Source: an uncultured Prevotella sp. (GTDB lineage Bacteria; Bacteroidota; Bacteroidia; Bacteroidales; Bacteroidaceae). Taken from it: a stretch of 49,485 nucleotides of DNA. This document shows positions 33,996-42,040 of the stretch, one piece after another. Every line of letters begins with the position of its first letter. Positions within the stretch are counted from its first letter, which is position 1. The translations under genes were made by a program, and so were the position numbers. Below the pieces are notes generated by a model. That model saw nothing but the letters and a program-made list of their open reading frames with translations. It did not search any database and was not told where the DNA came from. Location of the stretch: positions 1 through 49,485 of the forward strand of contig ONAE01000017.1 of the NCBI GenBank assembly GCA_900315695.1. Reading direction: 5' to 3'.

Positions 33996-34880
33996 TTACT
34001 TTCTGACCTCGCTGGGGGCGACACCCTTCTGCTTCTTGTAATAGCGCGACAGATGGGCTTGTGAGGAGAAACCCAGCAGCGTGGCAATCTCCTTGAGGGG
34101 CTTGTTGGTGCTGGTGAGTAGGGTGGTGATCTCTGAGGTGATACGTTCGTCGATCATCGCTTTGGGGGAGCGGTGGGCGATGCTGCGTGTGACCTGTCCC
34201 AGATAACGTGCACTGACACCCAATTGCTCGGCATAGAAGGCCACATCGCTATAATGGTGGCAGAAACGGTCGATGGCATCAAGAAACAGGTTGTAGAGCT
34301 CCCCGCTGCGACTATTGTTCTCGGTATAGCCCTTGGGCTTCTGACTCACATAACTGCGGGCATGAAGCATGGCCTCGTTCACAGCCTCCCCACAACTGAG
34401 ATAGTAGGCAAGGGCAGCAGCCAGCTGGTTGGCGTGTCCGTGTTGACGGATGCCTGTTGGCAGGTCGGAGGGTTCGAGTACGATGGTGCAGAGGGGGATG
34501 AGCAACTCCTGAATCGTGTGATACACCTGCGGCTCCACCAGCAGGTCGCCACGGGTGGAATGGAGCACGGGGGCATAGACTATATACTTCGGACGATATT
34601 TCCGCATGAGCTCTGCCACCACCTGCACCACATCGATGCGACGCAGCAGACCGATCTTCACCACTTGCGGCTGAAGGTCGTTGAGGATGGCCTCTATCTG
34701 TGTACGGACGGTAGTGGCGGGCAGGTCGTAGAACTCCTGGATACCGAGGGTGTTCTGTACGGTAATCGAAGTGATGGCTGATGTTACTTTGCCTCCCAGT
34801 TCGCTGATGCAGCGGATGTCGGCCTGTAAGCCAGAGCCTCCAGAGCCGTCGGAACCGGTAATTGTCAGTATGGTTTGCAT
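33996..34880 (-). CDS. AraC-type regulator fused to a decayed ThiD/PdxK-like kinase domain
   Basis: In this 294-residue protein, residues 1-185 are clearly related to hydroxymethylpyrimidine/pyridoxine kinases: TITGSDGSGGSGLQADIRCI at the N-terminus, ITVQNT (Gln42, substrate side) and VVKIGLL. Catalytic features are lost. DPVM has become APVL, the roughly 60-residue segment with the KGGH motif is deleted, and the GTGC anion-hole/catalytic loop is HGHAN (147-151). Residues about 211-294 are an AraC DNA-binding domain (YAEQLGVSARYLGQV and LGFSSQAHLSRYYKKQKG). It is probably a transcription factor that binds a B6 vitamer or HMP without phosphorylating it and controls pdxST just downstream. Confidence 0.8.
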   Translation of the reverse strand: MQTILTITGSDGSGGSGLQADIRCISELGGKVTSAITSITVQNTLGIQEFYDLPATTVRTQIEAILNDLQPQVVKIGLLRRIDVVQVVAELMRKYRPKYIVYAPVLHSTRGDLLVEPQVYHTIQELLIPLCTIVLEPSDLPTGIRQHGHANQLAAALAYYLSCGEAVNEAMLHARSYVSQKPKGYTENNSRSGELYNLFLDAIDRFCHHYSDVAFYAEQLGVSARYLGQVTRSIAHRSPKAMIDERITSEITTLLTSTNKPLKEIATLLGFSSQAHLSRYYKKQKGVAPSEVRK

Positions 34881-34903
34881 GATGTTCGCTTAGTTTCTGG
34901 GTG

Positions 34904-34911
34904 CAAAGGTA
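34904..34911 (-). promoter_or_regulatory. -7 box for the kinase-AraC regulator gene
   Basis: The minus strand reads TACCTTTG, about 24 bases before ATG 34880. Confidence 0.6.
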
Positions 34912-34975
34912 AATAAAAAGTTAGAATCAGCCAAACAATTGATGGCTTTTGTTTATGGAATGAGGGCTCGGGATG

Positions 34976-35014
34976 AAAAATGGGGACTCGAAACTGTCAC
35001 AGTGTCGAGCCCCC
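34976..35014 (-). terminator. Terminator of the dapF-dapL-GSIII operon
   Basis: On the minus strand GGGGGCTCGA (35014-35005) pairs with TCGAGTCCCC (34991-34982) with one internal mismatch; the loop can form a further 4-bp ACTG/CAGT stem. ATTTTT follows the stem. Confidence 0.7.
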
Positions 35015-35039
35015 GGCAAACTTCAAACAACCATAAAGG

Positions 35040-37256
35040 CTATCGAATAAATAGTAATTCTCTATACTTTGGCAGCGGCCAGAGAGAATCATCAACAATA
35101 AGTTCCAGTTTATCGATCTCGTAACGGATATCGTCGAGCTTCGGCTCTACCTTGTCGTGGTAGGCAATAGCCTTCTGATGTTCGTCCTCGATCTTGTTGG
35201 CCAGCTTACGGGCGTTGACCAGATCCTCTACACCCTTCTCGATGGCGCTGGTACGCTCGGCAATCTCCTCGATGATCTTGAGGTTTCGGGCGTTCAGCTT
35301 CTCAGCCTTGTCAACGGCAAAGGCGTTAGAGACGCTATCCACATTCTTCAGCAGCTTGCTCTGATAGTGCGTAGCCACAGGGATGATGTGGTTCATGGAG
35401 AGGTCACCGAGTACACGGGCCTCAATCTGAATCTTCTTGGTGTAGGTCTCCCATTTCACCTCATTGCGAGCCTCCAGTTCCTTCTTCGTCATCACACCCA
35501 GACTCTCGAACATCTCGATGCTCTCAGGATCGAGGTAGCGCTCGAAGATCTTCGGACAAGACTTCTCCACATCGAGTCCGCGCTTGGTGGCTTCGATCAC
35601 CCATTCGTCGCTGTAACCGTTGCCGTCGAAGCGGATGGGCTTACAGGTCTTGATGTCCTCGCGCAGCACGTCGATGATGGCGTGGAAGGTAGCACTGTGG
35701 TCTGTGCCTGCGAGCTTCTTCTCGTACTCAGGTATCTTGGCATCCACACGCTTCTTGAAGTTCACAAGCGCCTCGGCTACGGCACTGTTCAGGGCTATCA
35801 TCGCACTGGCGCAGTTGGCCTCAGAACCTACGGCACGGAACTCGAAACGGTTACCTGTGAAGGCGAATGGAGAGGTGCGGTTACGGTCGGTATTGTCAAT
35901 CAGCAGCTCAGGAATCTCTGGAATATCCATCTTCAGTCCCTGCTTGCCTGCCATCGCGAGGATATCCTCCTTGTCGGCCTTCTCAATGTGGTCTAACAGC
36001 TCGCTCACCTGCTTGCCGAGGAATGAGGAAACGATGGCAGGAGGCGCCTCGTTGGCACCCAGACGGTGGGCATTGGTGGCACTCATGATAGAGGCTTTCA
36101 GCAGACCGTTGTGCTTATAGACGCCCATCAGTGTCTCAACGATGAAGGTGGCAAAGCGCAGGTTGGCCTCTGCGGTTTTACCAGGGGCATGCAACAGGAT
36201 GCCGTTGTCGGTGCTCAAGCTCCAGTTGTTGTGCTTACCACTACCGTTGATGCCTGCAAACGGCTTCTCGTGGAGCAGCACACGGAATCCGTGCTTGCGG
36301 GCCACGCGCTTCATCACTGACATCAGCAGCATGTTGTGATCCACTGCCAGGTTGGTCTCCTCGAAGATCGGTGCCAGCTCAAACTGGTTCGGAGCCACCT
36401 CGTTGTGACGTGTCTTACAGGGGATGCCCAGCTCCAGTGCCTCAATCTCCAGCTCACGCATGAAAGCTGCCACGCGCTCAGGGATACTGCCGAAGTAGTG
36501 GTCGTCCATCTGCTGGTTCTTCGCAGAGTCGTGTCCCATCAGGGTGCGCCCTGTCAGCAGCAGGTCAGGACGTGCGGCGTAGAGTCCCTCATCCACGAGG
36601 AAGTACTCCTGCTCCCAGCCCAGGTTGGAGGTGACCTTTTTCACTGAGGGGTCGAAGTAATGACACACTTCAGTGGCTGCCACGTTCACAGCGTGCAGTG
36701 CACGGAGTAGGGGAGCCTTATAGTCGAGTGCCTCACCACTGTAAGAGATGAAGACAGTGGGGATACACAGGGTATCGTCGATGATGAACACAGGCGATGT
36801 GGGATCCCATGCAGAGTAGCCGCGTGCCTCGAAGGTAGAACGGATACCACCAGAGGGGAATGAAGAGGCGTCGGGCTCCTGCTGTACGAGCAGCTTGCCA
36901 GTGAACTCTTCCACCATACCACCCTTACCGTCGTGCTCGATGAATGAGTCGTGCTTCTCGGCAGTGCCCTCAGTCAGAGGCTGGAACCAGTGAGTATAAT
37001 GGGTGACACCGTTCTCTGTGGCCCACTGCTTCATGCCGGCAGCTACTGCATCGGCTACCTGGCGATCCAGGCGTGCACCGTTGTCCATCACGTCAATCAT
37101 CTTCTCATAGACGTTCTTCGGCAGGTATTTATACATCTTCTCGCGATTGAATACTTTCTTGCCAAAGTACTGTGCGGGTCGTTCACTTGGAATCTTTACG
37201 TCGAGGGGCTTCTTCTTGAATGCCTCACCGACTACCTGAAATCTTAATGCTTCCAT
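35040..37256 (-). CDS. glnN: Type III glutamine synthetase
   Basis: The 738-residue cytoplasmic enzyme assimilates ammonia into glutamine. N-terminal features (MEALRFQVVGEAF, and PAQYFGKKVFNREKMYKYLP) and the GSIII-specific stretches HYTHWFQPLTEGTAEKHDSF, FPSGGIRSTFEARGYSAWDP and NEVAPNQFELAPIFEE are diagnostic. HEKPFAGINGSGKHNNWSLS is the catalytic loop shared with other glutamine synthetases. It is last in an operon after dapF and dapL (12-base gap) and is therefore driven by the dapF promoter with its CAAAATGTCA site. This puts ammonia assimilation under the same control as gltBD and the PII gene. Confidence 0.97.
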   Translation of the reverse strand: MEALRFQVVGEAFKKKPLDVKIPSERPAQYFGKKVFNREKMYKYLPKNVYEKMIDVMDNGARLDRQVADAVAAGMKQWATENGVTHYTHWFQPLTEGTAEKHDSFIEHDGKGGMVEEFTGKLLVQQEPDASSFPSGGIRSTFEARGYSAWDPTSPVFIIDDTLCIPTVFISYSGEALDYKAPLLRALHAVNVAATEVCHYFDPSVKKVTSNLGWEQEYFLVDEGLYAARPDLLLTGRTLMGHDSAKNQQMDDHYFGSIPERVAAFMRELEIEALELGIPCKTRHNEVAPNQFELAPIFEETNLAVDHNMLLMSVMKRVARKHGFRVLLHEKPFAGINGSGKHNNWSLSTDNGILLHAPGKTAEANLRFATFIVETLMGVYKHNGLLKASIMSATNAHRLGANEAPPAIVSSFLGKQVSELLDHIEKADKEDILAMAGKQGLKMDIPEIPELLIDNTDRNRTSPFAFTGNRFEFRAVGSEANCASAMIALNSAVAEALVNFKKRVDAKIPEYEKKLAGTDHSATFHAIIDVLREDIKTCKPIRFDGNGYSDEWVIEATKRGLDVEKSCPKIFERYLDPESIEMFESLGVMTKKELEARNEVKWETYTKKIQIEARVLGDLSMNHIIPVATHYQSKLLKNVDSVSNAFAVDKAEKLNARNLKIIEEIAERTSAIEKGVEDLVNARKLANKIEDEHQKAIAYHDKVEPKLDDIRYEIDKLELIVDDSLWPLPKYRELLFIR

Positions 37257-37268
37257 AATTGTTTGTGT

Positions 37269-38507
37269 TTAATGTTGTTTTGTCCAATTTGTTATTCTGT
37301 TTAATGCTTCTTCTGTTGTTTCGTGACTACCGAATGCCGTGAAGCGCACATAGCCCTCTCCGCTGGGTCCGAAGCCCACACCGGGGGTACATACCACGTT
37401 GGCACCATAGAGCAGTTCCTCGAAGAACTGCCACGAGGTAGTGCCGTCGGGTGTCCTCATCCAGATATAGGGGGCGTTCTCACCGCCATACACCTCGTAG
37501 CCGAGTGAGCGCAGCGTGTCAAGCATCTTCCGGGCATTCTCCATATAGTAGTCGATAGTTGCCTGAATCTGCACCTTACCCTCAGGCGTGTAGATCGCCT
37601 CGGCAGCACGCTGACTGATGTAGCTCGCACCATTGAACTTCGTACACTGACGACGGTTCCAGAGTTGGTGCACGGAGTGGCGATTTCCTTCGAAATCGGC
37701 TACCGTCAGCTCTTTCGGCACGATGGTATAGCCACAGCGCACACCTGTGAAGCCAGCCGTCTTGGAGTAGGAGTGGAACTCGATGGCGCATTTGCGGGCA
37801 CCTCTGATCTCATAGATACTACGCGGAATCTCCGGATCGCGGATATAAGCCTGATAGGCGGCATCGTAGAGGATCAGCGCATCGTTTTTCAGCGCGTAGT
37901 TCACCCACTTCCGCAACTCCTGTTTCGTAATCACCGTTCCCGTTGGGTTGTTGGGGTAACACAGATAGATCACGTCCATGTGGCGGTCCTTGGGAATGCT
38001 GGGCGTAAAGCCGTTCTCTGCCGTACAGGGCATATACACTACGTTTGTCCAGCGTCCGTTCTCGAAGGTGCCGCATCGGCCTATCATCACGTTGGAGTCG
38101 ATATAGACGGGATAGATCGGGTCGGTCACGCCGATGAAGTTATCCCAGTGCAGCAGCTCCTGAATGTTTCCTGTATCCGATTTCGCACCGTCGTTGATAA
38201 ACACCTCGTCGATGTCGAGATGGATGCCACGTGGCAGAAAATCGTTCTTCAGGATCGCCTCACGCAGGAAAGCGTAGCCCTGTTCGGGACCATAACCGTG
38301 AAATCCCTCTGCCGTAGCCATCTCGTCGGTAGCCTTGTGCATCGCCTCGATGACAGCCGGACAGAGTGGTTGTGTCACGTCGCCGATGCCCAGTGAGATC
38401 ACCTCCGCTTTCGGGTGCATCACCTTGAAGGCATTCACCTTTTTGGCAATGTCGGCGAACAAATAGTTGTTCTGTAAGTTTAAGAAATGTACGTTTACTA
38501 AAGCCAT
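37269..38507 (-). CDS. dapL: LL-diaminopimelate aminotransferase
   Basis: The 412-residue PLP enzyme converts tetrahydrodipicolinate to LL-diaminopimelate in one step, using glutamate as amino donor. Motifs include the N-terminal NYLFADIAKKVNAF, ISLGIGDVTQPL typical of DapL, YLCYPNNPTGTV and the PLP-binding Lys in FHSYSKTAGFTGVRCGY. DapL is the usual Bacteroidetes route to DAP and lysine. It lies 4 bases after dapF and 12 bases before the GSIII gene, which links a glutamate-consuming step to nitrogen assimilation. Confidence 0.97.
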   Translation of the reverse strand: MALVNVHFLNLQNNYLFADIAKKVNAFKVMHPKAEVISLGIGDVTQPLCPAVIEAMHKATDEMATAEGFHGYGPEQGYAFLREAILKNDFLPRGIHLDIDEVFINDGAKSDTGNIQELLHWDNFIGVTDPIYPVYIDSNVMIGRCGTFENGRWTNVVYMPCTAENGFTPSIPKDRHMDVIYLCYPNNPTGTVITKQELRKWVNYALKNDALILYDAAYQAYIRDPEIPRSIYEIRGARKCAIEFHSYSKTAGFTGVRCGYTIVPKELTVADFEGNRHSVHQLWNRRQCTKFNGASYISQRAAEAIYTPEGKVQIQATIDYYMENARKMLDTLRSLGYEVYGGENAPYIWMRTPDGTTSWQFFEELLYGANVVCTPGVGFGPSGEGYVRFTAFGSHETTEEALNRITNWTKQH

Positions 38508-38511
38508 AGTT

Positions 38512-39336
38512 TTATGCTGTTTGAAGTTTTGCCAGTTCTATCTCCCCGTCGAACACGAATTCGGCAGGGCCTGTCATATATACATGATTATCTTCTTTGC
38601 GCCACTCGATGGTAAGTGTGCCGCCATCCATCACGATCTGTGAGGTGCGCTTGGCCCGTCCTGTCAGAACGGCTGCAACGGCAGTGGCACAGGCTCCCGT
38701 GCCGCAGGCCTCCGTGATACCAGAGCCACGTTCCCACACACGGGTGCGGATGCTGCCGTCAGCCTCCACACGGGCAAACTCGATATTACAACGCTGTGGG
38801 AAAGCCAGATGATACTCCAGCCGCTTTCCCATCTCACCCACCTGATCCACATCGTCGGTGAAACATACGTAGTGAGGGTTGCCCATCGATACGAATGTGC
38901 CGTTGCCAGGATTGCGTAAGGCGATGAACTGGGCTTCGTTTTCCAGCTGAGGCTCACCCATATCCACCGTCACGCTTTCCACCATTCCCTGGTTTACTTT
39001 CAGATTTAGAATCTTGACGCCTGAGAGGGTTAGCAGTCGTATCTCCGTCAGAGAGGTCAGTCCGCGCTCAAAGAGATATTTGCCGATGCATCTGGATGCA
39101 TTGCCGCACATCATCGCTTCAGAACCGTCTGCATTGAAGATACGCATAGAGAAGTCAGCCTCAGGCACTGGCGACTTGTCGATCAGTACAAGTCCGTCAG
39201 ATCCGATACCTTTATGGCGGTTGCTCCAAACGATGGCTGCTGCTTGCGGATCGGCAATCTCGTACTCCATTATATTAATATAAATGTAGTCGTTGCCACA
39301 ACCATGCATCTTGGTAAACCTTATTTTCTCTTTCAT
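38512..39336 (-). CDS. dapF: Diaminopimelate epimerase
   Basis: The 274-residue racemase converts LL- to meso-diaminopimelate for peptidoglycan and lysine. Both catalytic cysteines are visible, in [13 protein letters not shown] and [14 protein letters not shown], along with the N-terminal [15 protein letters not shown]. It is the first gene of the dapF-dapL-GSIII operon. Confidence 0.97.
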   Translation of the reverse strand: MKEKIRFTKMHGCGNDYIYINIMEYEIADPQAAAIVWSNRHKGIGSDGLVLIDKSPVPEADFSMRIFNADGSEAMMCGNASRCIGKYLFERGLTSLTEIRLLTLSGVKILNLKVNQGMVESVTVDMGEPQLENEAQFIALRNPGNGTFVSMGNPHYVCFTDDVDQVGEMGKRLEYHLAFPQRCNIEFARVEADGSIRTRVWERGSGITEACGTGACATAVAAVLTGRAKRTSQIVMDGGTLTIEWRKEDNHVYMTGPAEFVFDGEIELAKLQTA

Positions 39337-39387
39337 TCTGCTATCCTAATTTAGAAGTTTGCTGTCATTTTGTTATCTTTTCTGGTG

Positions 39388-39419
39388 CAAAGATAGGCAA
39401 ATAGTTATAAATAAACAAA
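39388..39419 (-). promoter_or_regulatory. Promoter of the dapF-dapL-GSIII operon
   Basis: The -7 box TATCTTTG (39395 to 39388) and the -33 TTTG (39419 to 39416) are spaced by 20 bases. The leader is about 45 bases. A variant word TGTCATTTTG lies in the leader at 39363-39372. Confidence 0.7.
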
Positions 39420-39457
39420 TAAATGATTACTTTTTGTTTATTCGTTTTGGTAAAAAA

Positions 39458-39467
39458 TGACATTTTG
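39458..39467 (-). promoter_or_regulatory. Nitrogen-box copy A (CAAAATGTCA) for dapF-dapL-GSIII
   Basis: Read towards dapF this is CAAAATGTCA, ending exactly 62 bases before the -7 box. It is extended to TGACA-TTT-TGTCA (39458-39470). The flanking 40 or so bases resemble those of copy D at 48882. Confidence 0.6.
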
Positions 39468-39534
39468 TCAATTCTTGCCCGTTTCCTTCGGGTGTATCGT
39501 TTACACTTTGCGCTAAAAGCGTTGGTTTCACGTG

Positions 39535-39544
39535 CAAAATGTCA
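39535..39544 (+). promoter_or_regulatory. Nitrogen-box copy B (CAAAATGTCA) for the lipoprotein hydrolase
   Basis: The site faces the hydrolase gene and ends 51 bases before its -7 box, about one helical turn closer than the other copies. It lies 67 bases from copy A, in inverted orientation. Confidence 0.5.
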
Positions 39545-39572
39545 AACGCGATTTATTTTATATGCAATTTTC

Positions 39573-39603
39573 TTGCAAAAACAAAAAAATTACGCTATAT
39601 TTG
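39573..39603 (+). promoter_or_regulatory. Promoter of the lipoprotein hydrolase gene
   Basis: TTG at 39573-39575 and TATATTTG at 39596-39603 have a 20-base gap. Transcription from here excludes the in-frame upstream ATG at 39539 and supports ATG 39644. Confidence 0.65.
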
Positions 39604-39643
39604 CAGCCAGATAGACTTTATTATTTCAAAAACTACTATTAAC

Positions 39644-41260
39644 ATGAAGAGAATCAATCTGTGGATGCCAGTTGCCATCCTTATTTGCAGCCTTATGATG
39701 ACGGGACTCAGTTCCTGTAATGACGTCGCCGACAACCCAGGTAATAGAGATGCCCAAAGCAGGGATGTCGGATATGATGTCGATAATGTGAAAATGGTCG
39801 AATCCAGAGATGTCAGTATTAAGGAAATCTTGGAGGATATTATCGTTGACCATGATGACCTGGAAACTGACGAAGACCTTATTTATACTGAATGGGGAAA
39901 AGAGCAGTTGAAGGACCTTCAGGATGATGAGCAGAATACCGCGTCCACCAGAGCAGGCCTTGATGGCGAATCGGGCGAAACAAAGATGGGTATAAAGTAT
40001 GTGACCATACGTTACAAGACTATAGGAGCCGACGGTGAGGAAACGGAACTCTCCGAACTCATTGCCTATGACAAGAATGCAGGCGGTAATGACCCAACGA
40101 AGAATCCGAAGAATCTGGTCATCGGTTGTCACTGTACCATCACCAGCGACGCAGAGCGCCCCACCAACTTCAAGAAGCTCGATTTCAACACCGATGTCAA
40201 CATGTTGACCTTGCTCTCCTCAAGCCAGAAGTGCCTGGTGGTGATTCCCGATTACGAGGGTTACGGTTCAACCAGCAGCACCGCTCATCCATATTGCAAT
40301 CGTGATGTGACGGCCAAGCAAGTGATCGACGGCGCAAAAGCAGCGGTAGTGTGGTTTGAAGCGAATGTCGCCAAGCTGCAGTCAGACTGGAAGACGGTTG
40401 CCGTGGGCTATTCACAGGGGGGAGCTGTGGCAGCCAGCATACCGAGCTATTACTATGCCAATAACCTCACAGGACTGGATGTCATTGGTGCAGTATGCGG
40501 CGACGGTCCTTACGATCCGCTGGCCACACTGAAGCAGTATATCAAGGAAGACCGCCTCTACATGCCTGTAGCCCCCGCACTGTTACTCAAGGGGATGGTT
40601 GACACCGACAAGCAGTTGATGGCGCTGGGCTGCACCTACAAGGACTTTGTGACAGACAAGTTCTATAACACAGGCATCTTCGACTGGCTTAAGAGTAAGG
40701 AATACGCCACTGATGTCATTCAAACCAAGCTGCTCGAGTATTCTGCCAAGAATGGTGGTGAGTCGGGCTTTACCATGATGGCGATGTACAATAACGAGTT
40801 CAAGGCCTACATCCCTGAGAACATCAAAGAGGGCGACAAGAACTGGCAACTGTCGAATGGCAAGGGTGTGAACTATTGCACGGTCGATCAGTGTTTCAAG
40901 CCTGAGGTCATCGAATACTTCAAGAGTGGTACGATCACGGGCGACGTGCCAGAGGCGAAGCTGAAGGCACTGGAGCAGGCCCTTGAGAAGAACAGCCTGA
41001 CTTACGGCAGTTGGAAACCCAGTGGCGCTTATCCACACGCATACCACTTCTTCCATTCTACACGCGACGAGGTGGTGCCTTTCTGCAATTATGAGAGTGT
41101 GAAAGCCGCTTGGGGCACGAACCTGTTCCTGGGAAACCCCTTCGAGTCGAGTTTTTGCTATCTGCATCTGGGCACTGGCGCCAACTTCTATGTGCTGAGA
41201 GTCATCAATTTTACCTCAAACATCCTCAATCGTAAGTGGGCTCCAGGCGAAACAAAATGA
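39644..41260 (+). CDS. Lipoprotein alpha/beta hydrolase (secretory lipase/esterase-like)
   Basis: The 538-residue protein has a lipoprotein signal (WMPVAILICSLMMTGLSSC) and an acidic linker of about 90 residues, followed by an alpha/beta-hydrolase domain. KCLVVIPDYEGYGSTSSTAHP leads to the nucleophile elbow AVGYSQGGAVAASIP. The candidate catalytic Asp is in HSTRDEVVPF; the His is probably in the C-terminal YLHLGTG. It resembles fungal-type secretory lipases and surface esterases or peptidases of Bacteroidetes. The substrate is unknown. Its promoter carries the same CAAAATGTCA word as the nitrogen genes, hinting at a role in nitrogen or peptide scavenging. Confidence 0.78.
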   Translation: MKRINLWMPVAILICSLMMTGLSSCNDVADNPGNRDAQSRDVGYDVDNVKMVESRDVSIKEILEDIIVDHDDLETDEDLIYTEWGKEQLKDLQDDEQNTASTRAGLDGESGETKMGIKYVTIRYKTIGADGEETELSELIAYDKNAGGNDPTKNPKNLVIGCHCTITSDAERPTNFKKLDFNTDVNMLTLLSSSQKCLVVIPDYEGYGSTSSTAHPYCNRDVTAKQVIDGAKAAVVWFEANVAKLQSDWKTVAVGYSQGGAVAASIPSYYYANNLTGLDVIGAVCGDGPYDPLATLKQYIKEDRLYMPVAPALLLKGMVDTDKQLMALGCTYKDFVTDKFYNTGIFDWLKSKEYATDVIQTKLLEYSAKNGGESGFTMMAMYNNEFKAYIPENIKEGDKNWQLSNGKGVNYCTVDQCFKPEVIEYFKSGTITGDVPEAKLKALEQALEKNSLTYGSWKPSGAYPHAYHFFHSTRDEVVPFCNYESVKAAWGTNLFLGNPFESSFCYLHLGTGANFYVLRVINFTSNILNRKWAPGETK

Positions 41261-41275
41261 GCCTACGCGCTTTCA

Positions 41276-41386
41276 TCACGCCCGGCTCACGCCACTTCGG
41301 AGAGCTGTCTCGCGGATCACCTTCTTCTGGTCGAGACTGGTGTAGAGCTCGGGTTTCAACACATAACGGTAAGAACCAGGATGTTC
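41276..41386 (-). pseudogene. Short coding remnant, possibly HU-like
   Basis: After a stop in this frame, about 33 codons are open, reading SYRYVLKPELYTSLDQKKVI and then RETALRSGVSRA to a TGA. The composition resembles the start of small Bacteroidetes HU-like DNA-binding proteins, but I cannot confirm that. It overlaps the 3' end of the WYL-type remnant in another frame, as if a deletion had joined two genes. Low confidence. Confidence 0.3.
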
Positions 41387-41472
41387 TCATTAATCTCCTC
41401 GAAAGTGATCTTCTTGGCTTTATTGATGGTTTCTACCAGCCATACATACTTGTTTAAAAGGTTCTTTGCCAT
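41356..41472 (-). pseudogene. N-terminal remnant of a WYL-domain transcriptional regulator
   Basis: Only 38 codons remain, beginning MAKNLLNKYVWLVETINKA and then KKITFEEINENI before an unrelated tail and a stop. The start matches the characteristic N-terminus of Bacteroidales WYL-domain regulators (usually about 300 residues: N-L-YVWLVDTI...ITFEEIN). The rest, including the WYL domain, is gone. Its promoter (41494-41524) is intact. Confidence 0.6.
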
Positions 41473-41493
41473 AACTTTTTGAATTAGTCTGCT

Positions 41494-41535
41494 GCAAAGA
41501 TACAAAAAACCTATGCAAAAACAATGCATAGGTTT
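41494..41535 (-). promoter_or_regulatory. Promoter and palindrome in front of the WYL remnant
   Basis: On the minus strand the -7 box is TATCTTTG (41501 to 41494), with TTG at 41524-41522 (20-base gap). Between and around them lies AAACCTATGCA-N7-TGCATAGGTTT (41507-41535). On the plus strand this hairpin is followed by GTTTTTTTC, so it may also serve as a terminator for rightward transcription from the hydrolase gene. Confidence 0.6.
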
Positions 41536-41577
41536 GTTTTTTTCATGATATCTCTCTATGGACGCTGTAATGAGAAA

Positions 41578-41601
41578 GGGGCGCGCATCACTGCGAACCC
41601 C
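41578..41601 (-). repeat. GGGGTTCGC...GCGCGCCCC hairpin, copy 1
   Basis: The minus strand reads GGGGTTCGC, AGTGAT loop, GCGCGCCCC, then TTTC. It folds into a stem with a G-U pair and one mismatch. A second copy with a different loop lies at 41776-41800. Confidence 0.6.
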
Positions 41602-41692
41602 TCTTTCCAACAATCTATGAATAACTAAAAACCAATCCCGTCATTACTACGGGAACTAATCGAAATAATAATGCCAAATATCGTTCAGCAGA

Positions 41693-41758
41693 TTAACTGC
41701 TGGTGTTTCTTGCGTTTATTCTTACTTCCAGCCTGATTGTTTCATCGGGTTGGTACAT
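41693..41758 (-). pseudogene. Start of a RhuM-like gene, truncated
   Basis: This 21-codon frame begins with Met and YQPDETIRLEVR, the recognisable opening of RhuM-family (virulence/abortive-type) proteins, which normally continue with a winged-helix part and exceed 300 residues. Here similarity stops at once and a TAA follows. A -7 box lies upstream at 41886-41893. Confidence 0.45.
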
Positions 41759-41775
41759 CACAATCAAATAGCAAA

Positions 41776-41800
41776 GGGGCGCGCTGTCACAGCGAACCCC
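41776..41800 (-). repeat. GGGGTTCGC...GCGCGCCCC hairpin, copy 2
   Basis: The minus strand reads GGGGTTCGCTGTGACAGCG then CGCCCC and TTTG. The inner CGCTGT/ACAGCG arms pair perfectly. It lies 17 bases before the RhuM-like start, in its leader. Confidence 0.6.
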
Positions 41801-41885
41801 GTATGCTAATTCCAAAACTTAAAAGCAAAATTCAAATGAAAAAGATAACTAACTATAAACCCTAACTAAATGTATGAAACTGGTG

Positions 41886-41893
41886 CAAAGGTA
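41886..41893 (-). promoter_or_regulatory. -7 box for the RhuM-like remnant or an RNA leader
   Basis: The minus strand reads TACCTTTG. The predicted transcript runs about 120 bases through hairpin copy 2 before the first start codon at 41758. Confidence 0.45.
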
Positions 41894-42040
41894 CGATGAA
41901 AAACTGCTGATTCCAAGAAATTAGCCTGATTCTTGTCGGAGTTGTTGCGACAGGGGGGATGATATACGACAAAGTAGGTGGATGAGGGGTGAGATTGTCG
42001 TAAAACATAACCTAGTGTCTCGATGTTTATAAGAGAGACT

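Noticed and set aside
39423-39614. 63-codon open frame in the dapF/hydrolase intergenic region
   Set aside because: It overlaps both nitrogen-box copies and the hydrolase promoter, and its composition is that of A/T-rich noncoding DNA.
39539-39643. Upstream ATG extending the lipoprotein hydrolase by 35 residues
   Set aside because: The extension crosses the promoter (-7 box 39596-39603) and would bury the lipoprotein signal.
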